A stretch of 64,000 nucleotides of DNA from Mycobacterium decipiens (GTDB lineage: Bacteria; Actinomycetota; Actinomycetes; Mycobacteriales; Mycobacteriaceae): positions 2,666,001-2,730,000 of the forward strand of contig NZ_OY970459.1 in assembly GCF_963853665.1 (NCBI RefSeq). The letters run 5' to 3'. The notes under the pieces were generated by a model. The model made no database searches. It had not been told where the DNA came from and saw only the letters and a program-made list of their open reading frames with translations. The position numbers were made by a program, and so were the translations under genes. This document shows positions 55,550 through 64,000 of the stretch, piece after piece. The first letter of the stretch is position 1, and every line of letters starts with the position of its first letter.

Positions 55550-55946
55550 TTGCCTACCCGGGACAATGGCAAGAGCGCAGACTGGCTGCGCACTCGGGGC
55601 CGGGCTGCGATTGCCGCCGCGCTCGCGTTCTCATTGCTGCTGGGCGGAGCCTTCCTACTTGGATAGGTTCCATTCCTCGCCCGCCGACACCCTCAGCCCC
55701 GTCAACCCGGCGACCGACGGCCGACGACATCTGCCGGCTATGTGTTGATGTGCTTCTCACCTATGGCTCTACCGAGGGCCTAGCGGCCAAGCGAACACAT
55801 ATACGGCTGCCGCCACCGCGACGACACGACGGCGTGGATCGATCTCACCGGCCAGTTCAAGCCGGCACGGCAAATGACTCCTGGGCCTGACGGCCCGCGC
55901 ATGCGAGGCGATCAGGCCCAGGAAATCAAGCAGCCGGTTGCTCCCG
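55550..55946. other. 397-base gap, possibly a degraded gene
   Basis: No convincing CDS. A short plus-strand frame from TTG 55550 reads LPTRDNGKSADWLRTRGR, then a hydrophobic segment AAALAFSLLLGGAFLLG and a stop near 55665. It looks like the cytoplasmic start plus membrane helix of a lost membrane protein. The rest has no recognisable content. Confidence 0.3.
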
Positions 55947-57441
<1,495 letters not shown>

Positions 57442-58599
57442 TTGGATACGGTACTTGGGCTATCGATAACGCCGACCACTGTCGGGTGGGTCCTCGCTGA
57501 AGGACACGGCGCAGACGGCACCATCCTGGACCGCAACGAGTTGGAGCTACACGGCGGCCGTGACGTGCGGGCCGTAAATACCGCAGAGCAGCTGGCGACG
57601 GAAGTTCTGCGCGCCAAAGAGGTGGCAACGGCGGGCGATCATCGTTTGCGCGTCATCGGCGTGACCTGGAACGACGAAGCCTCGGCTCAGGCCGCGCTGC
57701 TGCTGGAGTTGCTGACCGGTGCGGGTTTCGACAACCTTGTGCCGATCCGGATGCTCGACGCCATCGAGACGCTGGGGCAGGCCATCGCACCCATCATCGG
57801 CTACGAGCAGACCGCGGTGTGCGTTCTCGAACATGAGTGGGCGACCGTCGTGATGATCGATACCCACGACGCGGAGACGCGTACCGCCGTCAAGCGTGTG
57901 CGCGGCGGCTTGTCAGGACTGACCTCCTGGCTGACCGGTATGTTCGACCGCGATTCCTGGCGCCCTGCCGGCGTGGTTGTGGTCGGCTCGGACAGCGACG
58001 TCAGCGCGTTCGCGTGGCAGCTCGAAAAGGTCTTGCCGGTGCCGGTTTTCGCGCAAACCATGGCGCAAGTGACGGTCGCGCGGGGTGCTGCCCTGGCAGC
58101 AGCCCAGAGCACCGAGTTCACCGACGCCCGGCTGCTGGCCGATACCACCAGCGAACCGGCCGTCGCGCCCACGCGATCTCGGCACTACGCCGGGGCCGCG
58201 ACCACGTTGGCCGCCGCCGCGGTGACCTTCGTGGCTTCGCTGTCCTTGGCGGTGGGCATGCAACTGGCTCCGCATAAAGACCCCGAAACGACAAGCCACC
58301 GAGCCCACGCTTCGACGCCACGTATCGCAGAGGCCGAGGCGCCCGCCAAGCCGTCCAGGACGGTCGAGCCACCCGCCCCCGTAGCAGCACCCGAACCCGC
58401 AACGCATCAGGAACCGCCCGTGCACCTCACCTCCGGTGCAGCGCTCGCGGAACCGAACCCAACCGAGGCCCCAGCCGAGGGGGAGCCGAACGCTTCTGCG
58501 CCGCAACAGGATCGGAATGACCGGCAGCTCATCTTGACAAGAGTGCTGGAACACATACCTGGTGCCTACGGTGACTCGCCGGCAGATCCAGCTGAGTAG
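57442..58599 (+). CDS. DUF7159-like membrane protein, Pro/Glu-rich tail (Rv1887-like)
   Basis: 385 residues from a TTG at 57442 (LDTVLGLSITPTTVGWVL), a start type seen in this family; an in-frame TTG 15 bases earlier is also possible. The N-terminal domain (about 1-220) matches the mycobacterial DTVLG-type family (DUF7159). One membrane segment follows (AATTLAAAAVTFVASLSLAVG, about 255-275), then a Pro/Ala/Glu-rich tail. Function unknown. Convergent with the next gene, overlapping by 34 bases. Confidence 0.8.
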   Translation: MDTVLGLSITPTTVGWVLAEGHGADGTILDRNELELHGGRDVRAVNTAEQLATEVLRAKEVATAGDHRLRVIGVTWNDEASAQAALLLELLTGAGFDNLVPIRMLDAIETLGQAIAPIIGYEQTAVCVLEHEWATVVMIDTHDAETRTAVKRVRGGLSGLTSWLTGMFDRDSWRPAGVVVVGSDSDVSAFAWQLEKVLPVPVFAQTMAQVTVARGAALAAAQSTEFTDARLLADTTSEPAVAPTRSRHYAGAATTLAAAAVTFVASLSLAVGMQLAPHKDPETTSHRAHASTPRIAEAEAPAKPSRTVEPPAPVAAPEPATHQEPPVHLTSGAALAEPNPTEAPAEGEPNASAPQQDRNDRQLILTRVLEHIPGAYGDSPADPAE

Positions 58600-59291
58600 T
58601 CGGAGGATCCCGTAGCGGGTTGCGAAACTTGGGATTCGCGCGGACCCATGTCGAGACGAAGCGGTGGGTACTCATCGCGCATCAACCCCTTGTAGGCCCG
58701 GACCCGGATAGCCCACCGGTTGATGCCGATCACCAGGTCGTATAGCCCAGCGGGATAGCGGCCGGTGAACAGCAGTGTCACCGCCGCGATGACCAGCAGG
58801 ATCGCCAGCAACGACGGCAGCAGTATGCCGACACGATCGTGCTCGCCGATCATGAAGACCCGCCAGCCGGCGGAGAAGAAGACCGCAAGGATCAGATAGT
58901 GGGGGATGGCCAGGAGCCACCACTTGATCAGCACCAGGCCGCGATTCAGCCGCTGCGGATAGGCGACCTCCAAGTCGGCCGGATATTCCGCATTCGCGCG
59001 CAAGCTGAACGGCGGGTATCGGTCGGTGCCCAGCGCCGACAGTGCGTAGAAGGCAACCCGCCAACGCCACCGCATAACACCGACATTGAAGTCGAACAGC
59101 GCCCGTGGGTACCTGCCGGCGAACAGGATGGCAAAGAACGCGATCACGGTGACCACGAGGGCGGCGACGTGCAAAAACAACAGGACAATGTAGTGCGGGA
59201 GGGCCAAAATCCACTTGACCAGCCACTGCCAGCGTGACAACGCGGGATCGAGTTCACCCCGGACCCAGACCGGATAGGCGTCAGGTTGCAT
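58566..59291 (-). CDS. DUF4389 double-repeat membrane protein (Rv1888c-like)
   Basis: 241 residues with two DUF4389 repeats, each WLVKWILALPHYIVLL / LIKWWLLAIPHYLIL followed by FAGRYPRALFDFNVGVMRW / FTGRYPAGLYDLVIGINRW. Four main membrane segments. Role unknown. The last 34 bases overlap the end of the convergent gene. Confidence 0.87.
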   Translation of the reverse strand: MQPDAYPVWVRGELDPALSRWQWLVKWILALPHYIVLLFLHVAALVVTVIAFFAILFAGRYPRALFDFNVGVMRWRWRVAFYALSALGTDRYPPFSLRANAEYPADLEVAYPQRLNRGLVLIKWWLLAIPHYLILAVFFSAGWRVFMIGEHDRVGILLPSLLAILLVIAAVTLLFTGRYPAGLYDLVIGINRWAIRVRAYKGLMRDEYPPLRLDMGPRESQVSQPATGSSDYSAGSAGESP

Positions 59292-59380
59292 GATCGACGG
59301 CTCCTTTGCATGCGCGTCGGCTCGATCGACGAATCCATTGTCGCGTATTTTCCCCGCGCGGGCGAAGCCCGCGCGACGTG

Positions 59381-60316
59381 CTACTGGTGCCGGATCGACG
59401 TGCAGTAATGGTGTTCGGGCGTCAACTGCTGGTTCGCGGACGAGGGTGGCACGGGTAATCCATTATCGTCCAACAACTTACTGAGCGTGGTGCGAGCGGA
59501 TTGCCAGCCGCGGCTGTCCAGGTATGTCGCGACGTCGTTGCGCTCAGCCACGTCATATCGCAGGTTGGCGATTTCGATGTCGAACCCGTGCTTGCGCCAC
59601 CGTTGCGAGGCGGCATCTAGCAGATCCGGTACTGGTGCTCCGTCGTCATCGGTTGGGTTCTCGAAGATCTCGGCGGCCAACCGACTCCCCGGCGCGCTGA
59701 GCGCGGTGATGTTGTCCAGCAAGCGATCCTGGGCGTCTGGTGGCAAGAATGGCAGCAGCCCCTCGGCGAGCCATGCGCTCGGCTGGTTGGCGTCAAAGCC
59801 CGCCTGACGCAATGCCGTGGGCCAGTCGTGTCGTAGATCGATCGGCACCCCCCGCAGTTCGGCTGTCAGAGTCGCATCCAGACCGGCAAGGGTGGCCGCC
59901 TTGAACTCGATGACTTGCGGCTGGTCGATCTCGAACACGGTCGTGCCGCTGGGCCAGAACAATCGGTATGCACGCGCGTCCAGACCGGAAGCCAGGATGA
60001 CAACCTGACGAATACCCGCGGCCGTCGCGTCGTGCAAAAACACATCGAAGTGCCGGGTCCGGGCGGCCATCAGGTCGGCCAGACGCTGCAGCCCCCATCT
60101 GTCGTCGGGGCCGTCGACCTCAGCCGCGATGATGTCTCCGGCGGCCCAGCGAGTGAAGAACTCAATCCCCACGGCCCGCACCAGGGGTTCGGCGAACGGA
60201 TCGTCGACCAGCGGGTTGTCGGCCCTGGTGGCAACCGCGCGAGCAGCAGCCACCATCGTCGCCGTCGCTCCGACGCTGGTGGCAAGGTCCCACGAATCGT
60301 TGTCTGTACGCGGCAT
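59381..60316 (-). CDS. SAM-dependent methyltransferase, mycobacterial LCM/PPM-like group
   Basis: 311 residues from ATG 60314-60316 with AAGGA upstream. [49 protein letters not shown] and [15 protein letters not shown] are the signature of the large mycobacterial SAM-methyltransferase family. The C-terminal half ([19 protein letters not shown]) is complete. From memory the H37Rv counterpart (Rv1888A/Rv1889c region) is broken into pieces; here the frame is intact. Substrate unknown. Confidence 0.88.
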   Translation of the reverse strand: MPRTDNDSWDLATSVGATATMVAAARAVATRADNPLVDDPFAEPLVRAVGIEFFTRWAAGDIIAAEVDGPDDRWGLQRLADLMAARTRHFDVFLHDATAAGIRQVVILASGLDARAYRLFWPSGTTVFEIDQPQVIEFKAATLAGLDATLTAELRGVPIDLRHDWPTALRQAGFDANQPSAWLAEGLLPFLPPDAQDRLLDNITALSAPGSRLAAEIFENPTDDDGAPVPDLLDAASQRWRKHGFDIEIANLRYDVAERNDVATYLDSRGWQSARTTLSKLLDDNGLPVPPSSANQQLTPEHHYCTSIRHQ

Positions 60317-60417
60317 CGACGGTCCTTTCGGCTCGGCTAGCAAATATGTACTTAGTCAAAATAAATGATTCGCCGTTGAGGATACACCTGCCTGCGAAGT
60401 CCGCCACTGCGGTGGAA

Positions 60418-60969
60418 TCAAACATCCTTAGCCCGAACGGCGGTGAATGACACGCTCACCACGTCGGCAACCTGCATTGCGCCCATCACCAGCGAGTAGG
60501 GCTTGACACCGTAGTCGGACTGGCGAACCGTGGATTCGGCAGAGATGCGCCACGAATCACCGAGATCCTCCGTGTGCAAGTCGATTACGTGGTCTCGAGC
60601 CCTTCCCCGGATGTGCAGCACCCCGGTCAGGCGGTAGCCATCCCCGGTCCGGACAACGGCTTCTGAGGTGAAGCGAACGTAGGGAAAGCGGCTGGCGTTG
60701 AGCGATCTCAGCGCGTTCGACCGCACCAGAACCTTTTCGGTCCCGGATAACCCCTTGACGCCACCCTCGCCGCGCAGCACTTCGAACGACTCCAGTTCGA
60801 CGGCAAGCTCGGCGGCGACGGGTTCGGCGCCGGCCCAGTTCACCACAGCCTGCCACCGGGTCATCGTGATGGTGAGCCGATGACCCAATCGCGCTGCCCT
60901 GCCCGCGACTCCGGTGCGAAGGATCAGCTGGCCGTCGGAGGCATCCATGGTCCACAACGCGTCGCTCAC
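60418..60969 (-). CDS. YceI-family lipid-binding protein
   Basis: 183 residues without an obvious signal peptide. Lipocalin-like YceI fold: AAELAVELESFEVLRGEGG, FPYVRFTSEAVVRTGDGY, GVLHIRGRARDHVIDL. Members bind isoprenoid-type lipids. Role unknown. Same strand as the methyltransferase, 101 bases upstream of it. Confidence 0.8.
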   Translation of the reverse strand: MSDALWTMDASDGQLILRTGVAGRAARLGHRLTITMTRWQAVVNWAGAEPVAAELAVELESFEVLRGEGGVKGLSGTEKVLVRSNALRSLNASRFPYVRFTSEAVVRTGDGYRLTGVLHIRGRARDHVIDLHTEDLGDSWRISAESTVRQSDYGVKPYSLVMGAMQVADVVSVSFTAVRAKDV

Positions 60970-61017
60970 ACGACGACTGTATTCAGACGATCTGTCGGGC
61001 CACTCAGCGTCACATGG

Positions 61018-61792
61018 TCAGAACGGCGCGGTCGCGTGCTCGCCCTTGCTCCATCGCCGCGTATCCGTCGCCCGCTTGTGCCAGCGGTCGCTCCTCAATC
61101 CACGCCCGTACCCCTGACAAGACCGCGAAATACATGGTCTCCTCCTCGGCAGCGGGTCGGCCGTCACACCTACGACGACCAGCTCACCGCTAGGCAGCAA
61201 CCCGCCCACTGTTTCAACCATGGCCCGCCTAGTTGCCAGCGGTCGCCAGGGCAACATTTGCCCCGCCCAGTGCCCGCAGTGCTTCGGCGACGGCACCGCT
61301 GGTGGAGGCGATGTAATGGTGCGCACGAGTGATCGCGATGGTTTCGAGGCCCATCGCCCTGGAACACTGAACCCGAAGGTGACCGAGGCCACCGACACCG
61401 AGAACCGCAACACGGTCACCCGGCATGGCCTTCGTGTGGCGCAGCGCGTTGAAAGTCGTGACCCCGGGCGCAGCCCATCCGGGCGGCTTCTGCACAGGAC
61501 AGCTTCGCTGGGATCCGGGCCAGCGCATTGGCCGGTGCGGTCACCGAATCGGCGTGGCCGCGAGGATATTGCCAACTCGGGACCTTCATGTTCGCGCAGT
61601 GCATGCGAAATCGACGACTCCTTCGCCGAGTTCGGCTATTGTTCCAGCGATTTCGTGTCCGAGGGTTAGCGGCCAGGATACGCCCGGGAAGCCGCCGTGA
61701 ACGAAGGCGCGGTCGGTTCCGCACACACCGCACGCCGAAACCGCGATGCGTACCTCGTCGCGACCAGGTGGCGCAATTTCGACGTCGACCAT
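61018..61792 (-). pseudogene. Decayed zinc alcohol dehydrogenase gene
   Basis: Homology is spread over three minus-strand frames. The start reads VDVEIAPPGRDEVRIAVSAC and GVCGTDRAFVHGG, then TLGHEIAGTIAELGEGVVDF, and the frame fails. CANMKVPSWQYPRGHADSV and then NALRHTKAMPGDRVAVLGVG appear in other frames, followed by VVVGVTADPLPRR. The structural-zinc region is missing and at least two frameshifts occur. Adjacent to and same strand as the P450. Confidence 0.8.
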
Positions 61793-61812
61793 AGGTATGG
61801 GGTTCGGACCAG

Positions 61813-63093
61813 TCAAACTTGGCGCAAAACAGGGCATTTCGCTGCCCCTTTACTGTGGTAATCCACTTGCCAGTGCTTGATCCCGTTGAGCCAGCCCGAC
61901 CGTAGCCGCTCGGGTTTGCCGATGGATTCCAGATCGGGCATGGCGTCGGCGATCGCACTAAACATCAGGTCGATCGTCATCCGGGCCAGGTTCGCGCCGA
62001 TGCAGTAGTGCGCGCCACTGCCACCAAACCCCACGTGCGGGTTGGGATCACGCAGGATGTTGAAGGCAAACGGGTCTTCGAATACGTCTTCGTCGAAGTT
62101 GGCGGAGCGGTAGATCATCACCACCCGTTGGCCCTTCTTGATCCGCACCCCAGACAATTCGTAGTCCTGTAGGGCCGTTCGCTGGAATGACGTGACCGGG
62201 GTGGCCCAGCGGACGATCTCGTCGGCCGCGGTGGTGGGACGCTGCCTTTTGTAGAGTTCCCACTGATCGGGGAAGTCGGTGAAGGCCATCATGCCTTGGG
62301 TGATGGAGTTGCGGGTGGTCTCGTTGCCGGCGACGGCCAACAGGATGACGAAGAAGCCGAACTCGTCTGCGGAGAGCTTGTGGCCGTCGATATCGGCCTC
62401 GACCAGCTTGGTGACAATGTCGTGCCCGGGGTTCTTCGCCCGGTCGGCGGCCATTTGCATGGCGTACATGATCAGCTCGACCGAGGCCGCCATGGCCTCG
62501 TTAGTGGCGAACTCGGGATCTTGGTCGCCTACCATCTGGTTGGACCAGTGAAACAGTTTCATGCGGTCCTCCTGGGGCACACCCAGCAACCCCGCGATGG
62601 CCTGCAGGGGCAGTTCACACGACACCTGCTCGACGAAGTCGCCGGCACCCTCGGCCGCCGCCATCTCGACGATGCGCCGGGCGCGCTCGTCCAGGTCATC
62701 GCGCAGCTGCTCCACCGCTCGGGGAGTGAAGCCGCGAGAGATGATTTTGCGCAGCCGGGTGTGCTGCGGGGCGTCCATGTTGAGCAGGACAAACTTGCCT
62801 CTGTCGATTTGCTCTTGGACCGTCCCGTCCTTGTAGCGTGGCAGGGCAGTCTTCTGCAGGCTGGAAAAGACATCGCTGCGCAGCGAAACCTCCTTGACGT
62901 CCTTGTGTTTGGACACCACCCAGAAGCCGCCGTCATCGAACCCGCCCTTCCCGATCGGCTGCTCGTTCCACCAGATTGGTGCGGCCCGCCGCATCTCGGC
63001 CAGCTCTTCGACCGGCAGCCGCTCCGCGTAGATGTCTGGGTCGGTGAAATCGAACCCGGGCGGCAGATTGGGCGTTGGCTTGACAGTTGGCAT
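61813..63093 (-). CDS. Cytochrome P450 of the CYP125 family
   Basis: 426 residues. The sequence is strikingly like CYP125A1 (Rv3545c): NLPPGFDFTDPDIYAERLPV, KFVLLNMDAPQHTRLRKIIS, ELPLQAIAGLLGVPQEDRM, VAGNETTRNSITQGMMAF, and haem-binding GFGGSGAHYCIGANLARM. CYP125 hydroxylates and oxidises the C26/27 end of cholesterol. This copy lies outside the cholesterol (KstR) locus, so it is a likely paralogue for a related steroid. The neighbouring ADH pseudogene once may have served the same pathway. Confidence 0.92.
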   Translation of the reverse strand: MPTVKPTPNLPPGFDFTDPDIYAERLPVEELAEMRRAAPIWWNEQPIGKGGFDDGGFWVVSKHKDVKEVSLRSDVFSSLQKTALPRYKDGTVQEQIDRGKFVLLNMDAPQHTRLRKIISRGFTPRAVEQLRDDLDERARRIVEMAAAEGAGDFVEQVSCELPLQAIAGLLGVPQEDRMKLFHWSNQMVGDQDPEFATNEAMAASVELIMYAMQMAADRAKNPGHDIVTKLVEADIDGHKLSADEFGFFVILLAVAGNETTRNSITQGMMAFTDFPDQWELYKRQRPTTAADEIVRWATPVTSFQRTALQDYELSGVRIKKGQRVVMIYRSANFDEDVFEDPFAFNILRDPNPHVGFGGSGAHYCIGANLARMTIDLMFSAIADAMPDLESIGKPERLRSGWLNGIKHWQVDYHSKGAAKCPVLRQV

Positions 63094-63463
63094 GCGGACT
63101 CCTCGAAACGCCGATTCTGGTGGTCGTCAAGTGCCGACAATTCATTGCTACACCACAGCTAGGAAACACCGAAGCAAGATCGCGAAACATCGACGCCAAC
63201 TTGTTCAGCCATCAAATCTTGGTGCACCGATCGGATGCGCCATAGGCCCGAGCCGGGCCAACAACCTGGTGATATGGCGCGGGCTGGCCCCGGTTCGACT
63301 CATCGACGCGTCCATCACAGACCGGTGCCCGGTCTGCGTTTCCGAACATGCCGCTCCCAGCAAAGGCAATCGAAAGCCTCCCGGCGCTGTCCTACTCCCT
63401 TGTGGGCCCCGCCACAATCGTTATGCTTTGGTGAAGCTCGCCGGTGCCATGGAGGGGTGCAAC
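63094..63463. other. 370-base intergenic region between P450 and Rv1891
   Basis: Divergent promoters are expected. An open frame runs in phase with the Rv1891 gene across this region, but it has no start-site support or recognisable sequence. No other feature seen. Confidence 0.35.
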
Positions 63464-63871
63464 ATGATTCGCGAACTGCTCACCACCGCTGCGATCGCGG
63501 GCGCCGCGATCGGTGGGACGCCAGTCGCCGGTGCAGACCCGCAGCATTATGACGGCGACGTGCCGGGGATGAATTATGACGCTTCGCTGGGTGCCCCGTG
63601 CCCTAGCTGGGAGCGCTTTATCTTCGGACGGGGCCCCTCCGGCCAGGCTGAAGCCTGTCATTTCCCGCCCCCCAACCAGTTCCCGCCGGCCGATACCGGG
63701 TACTGGGTCATCTCCTACCCGCTGTACGGCGTGCAGCAGGTCGGTGCGCCCTGCCCGAAGCCACAGGCGGCGGCGCAGTCCCCGGATGGGTTGCCGATGC
63801 TTTGTCTGGGAGCTCGTGGGTGGCAGCCGGGATGGTTTACCGGTGCCGGGTTCTTCCCGCCTGAGCCATAG
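63464..63871 (+). CDS. Small secreted protein (Rv1891-like)
   Basis: 135 residues from MIRELLTTAAIAGAAIGGTP, a signal peptide cleaved near VAGA-DPQHYDGD. Four Cys and many Pro/Gly/Trp; MNYDASLGAPCPSWERFIFG and GARGWQPGWFTGAG are conserved in mycobacterial exported proteins of unknown function. A good ribosome site GGAGGGG lies six bases upstream. Confidence 0.85.
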   Translation: MIRELLTTAAIAGAAIGGTPVAGADPQHYDGDVPGMNYDASLGAPCPSWERFIFGRGPSGQAEACHFPPPNQFPPADTGYWVISYPLYGVQQVGAPCPKPQAAAQSPDGLPMLCLGARGWQPGWFTGAGFFPPEP

Positions 63872-63893
63872 CAGGTGGGTGTTTCTCTCGATC

Positions 63894-64000
63894 ATGCGCG
63901 AAGGCAGTCCCACCGAAGCACCGATCCCGCGGTGGCTGCGCTTCGTGCTCGCGTCAGATCGGACGGGCTCGGCCTGGTACATCGGGGCGGGTTTCTTCTT
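63894..64000 (+). CDS. Start of Rv1892-like membrane protein (truncated by window)
   Basis: The frame from ATG 63894 reads MREGSPTEAPIPRWLRFVLA then SDRTGSAWYIGAGFF and is open to the end. It resembles the N-terminus of the small membrane protein Rv1892. Function unknown. Starts 22 bases after Rv1891 and is probably cotranscribed. Confidence 0.7.
   Translation, partial: MREGSPTEAPIPRWLRFVLASDRTGSAWYIGAGFF

Overview
The window is high-G+C DNA from a slow-growing Mycobacterium close to the M. tuberculosis complex. From memory of the H37Rv map, the gene order follows Rv1841c to Rv1892 almost without break. A PE_PGRS-type Gly/Asn-rich sequence, UreABCFGD, Apa, RpfC, antigen 85B and CYP140 are all present. 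It is probably not a standard M. tuberculosis strain, because several genes and insertions lie between the familiar ones: a phosphoketolase, an aldehyde dehydrogenase, an enoyl-CoA hydratase, a CYP125-like P450, paired pterin-synthase-like genes, a hydrolase/TetR pair and an IS110-type remnant. The species cannot be fixed from sequence reading alone. Comparisons with H37Rv are from memory and are labelled so.

Layout. 1-1 kb: the end of a PE_PGRS gene converging on a severely shortened PE/PGRS gene. 1.1-8.1 kb: two CBS-domain membrane proteins, GuaB1, 6-phosphogluconate dehydrogenase and a BlaI/BlaR-like pair. 8.2-8.4 kb: an iron-box-controlled small RNA locus (MrsI). 8.4-14.4 kb: a thioesterase and the urease operon, split between ureF and ureG by an IS110 relic. 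14.4-17.6 kb: type II NADH dehydrogenase, an F420-type oxidoreductase and a short-chain dehydrogenase. 17.8-20.5 kb: the molybdate transporter modABC. 20.6-24.7 kb: apa (frameshifted in a C tract), a small membrane protein, an alcohol dehydrogenase, a CPBP protease and a MOSC protein.

24.8-32.3 kb: a 52-bp tandem repeat, phosphoketolase, a short-chain dehydrogenase, a double CoA-transferase and an aldehyde dehydrogenase. 32.3-32.6 kb: a 58-bp tandem repeat directly before a thiolase-like gene. 32.6-42.8 kb: thiolase-like protein, epimerase-like protein, ferredoxin reductase, an HhH-type protein, TfoX-like protein, a Ddn-like protein, LldD2 and small redox or unknown proteins. 42.7-43.8 kb: an iron-storage module, bfd and bfrA, diverging from tandem IdeR-like boxes. 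43.9-51 kb: an AhpD-like protein, a FluG-like pair (GlnA3 plus amidohydrolase), a low-G+C island with two pterin-synthase-family genes, an LLM oxidoreductase, and an NTF2-like/CYP140 operon. 51-57 kb: LppE, a short-chain dehydrogenase, an SRPBCC protein, RpfC, secreted chorismate mutase, the hydrolase/TetR pair and antigen 85B. 57.4-64 kb: a DUF7159-type protein, a DUF4389 protein, a methyltransferase, a YceI protein, a decayed alcohol dehydrogenase, the CYP125-like P450, Rv1891 and the start of Rv1892.

The best candidate for something undescribed is the low-G+C pair at 47.0-48.2 kb. One member carries the canonical CxxxHGH motif. The other carries a PTPS-III-like ExxHGH motif. They sit between a glutamine-synthetase-like/amidohydrolase pair and a flavin/F420-type oxidoreductase.
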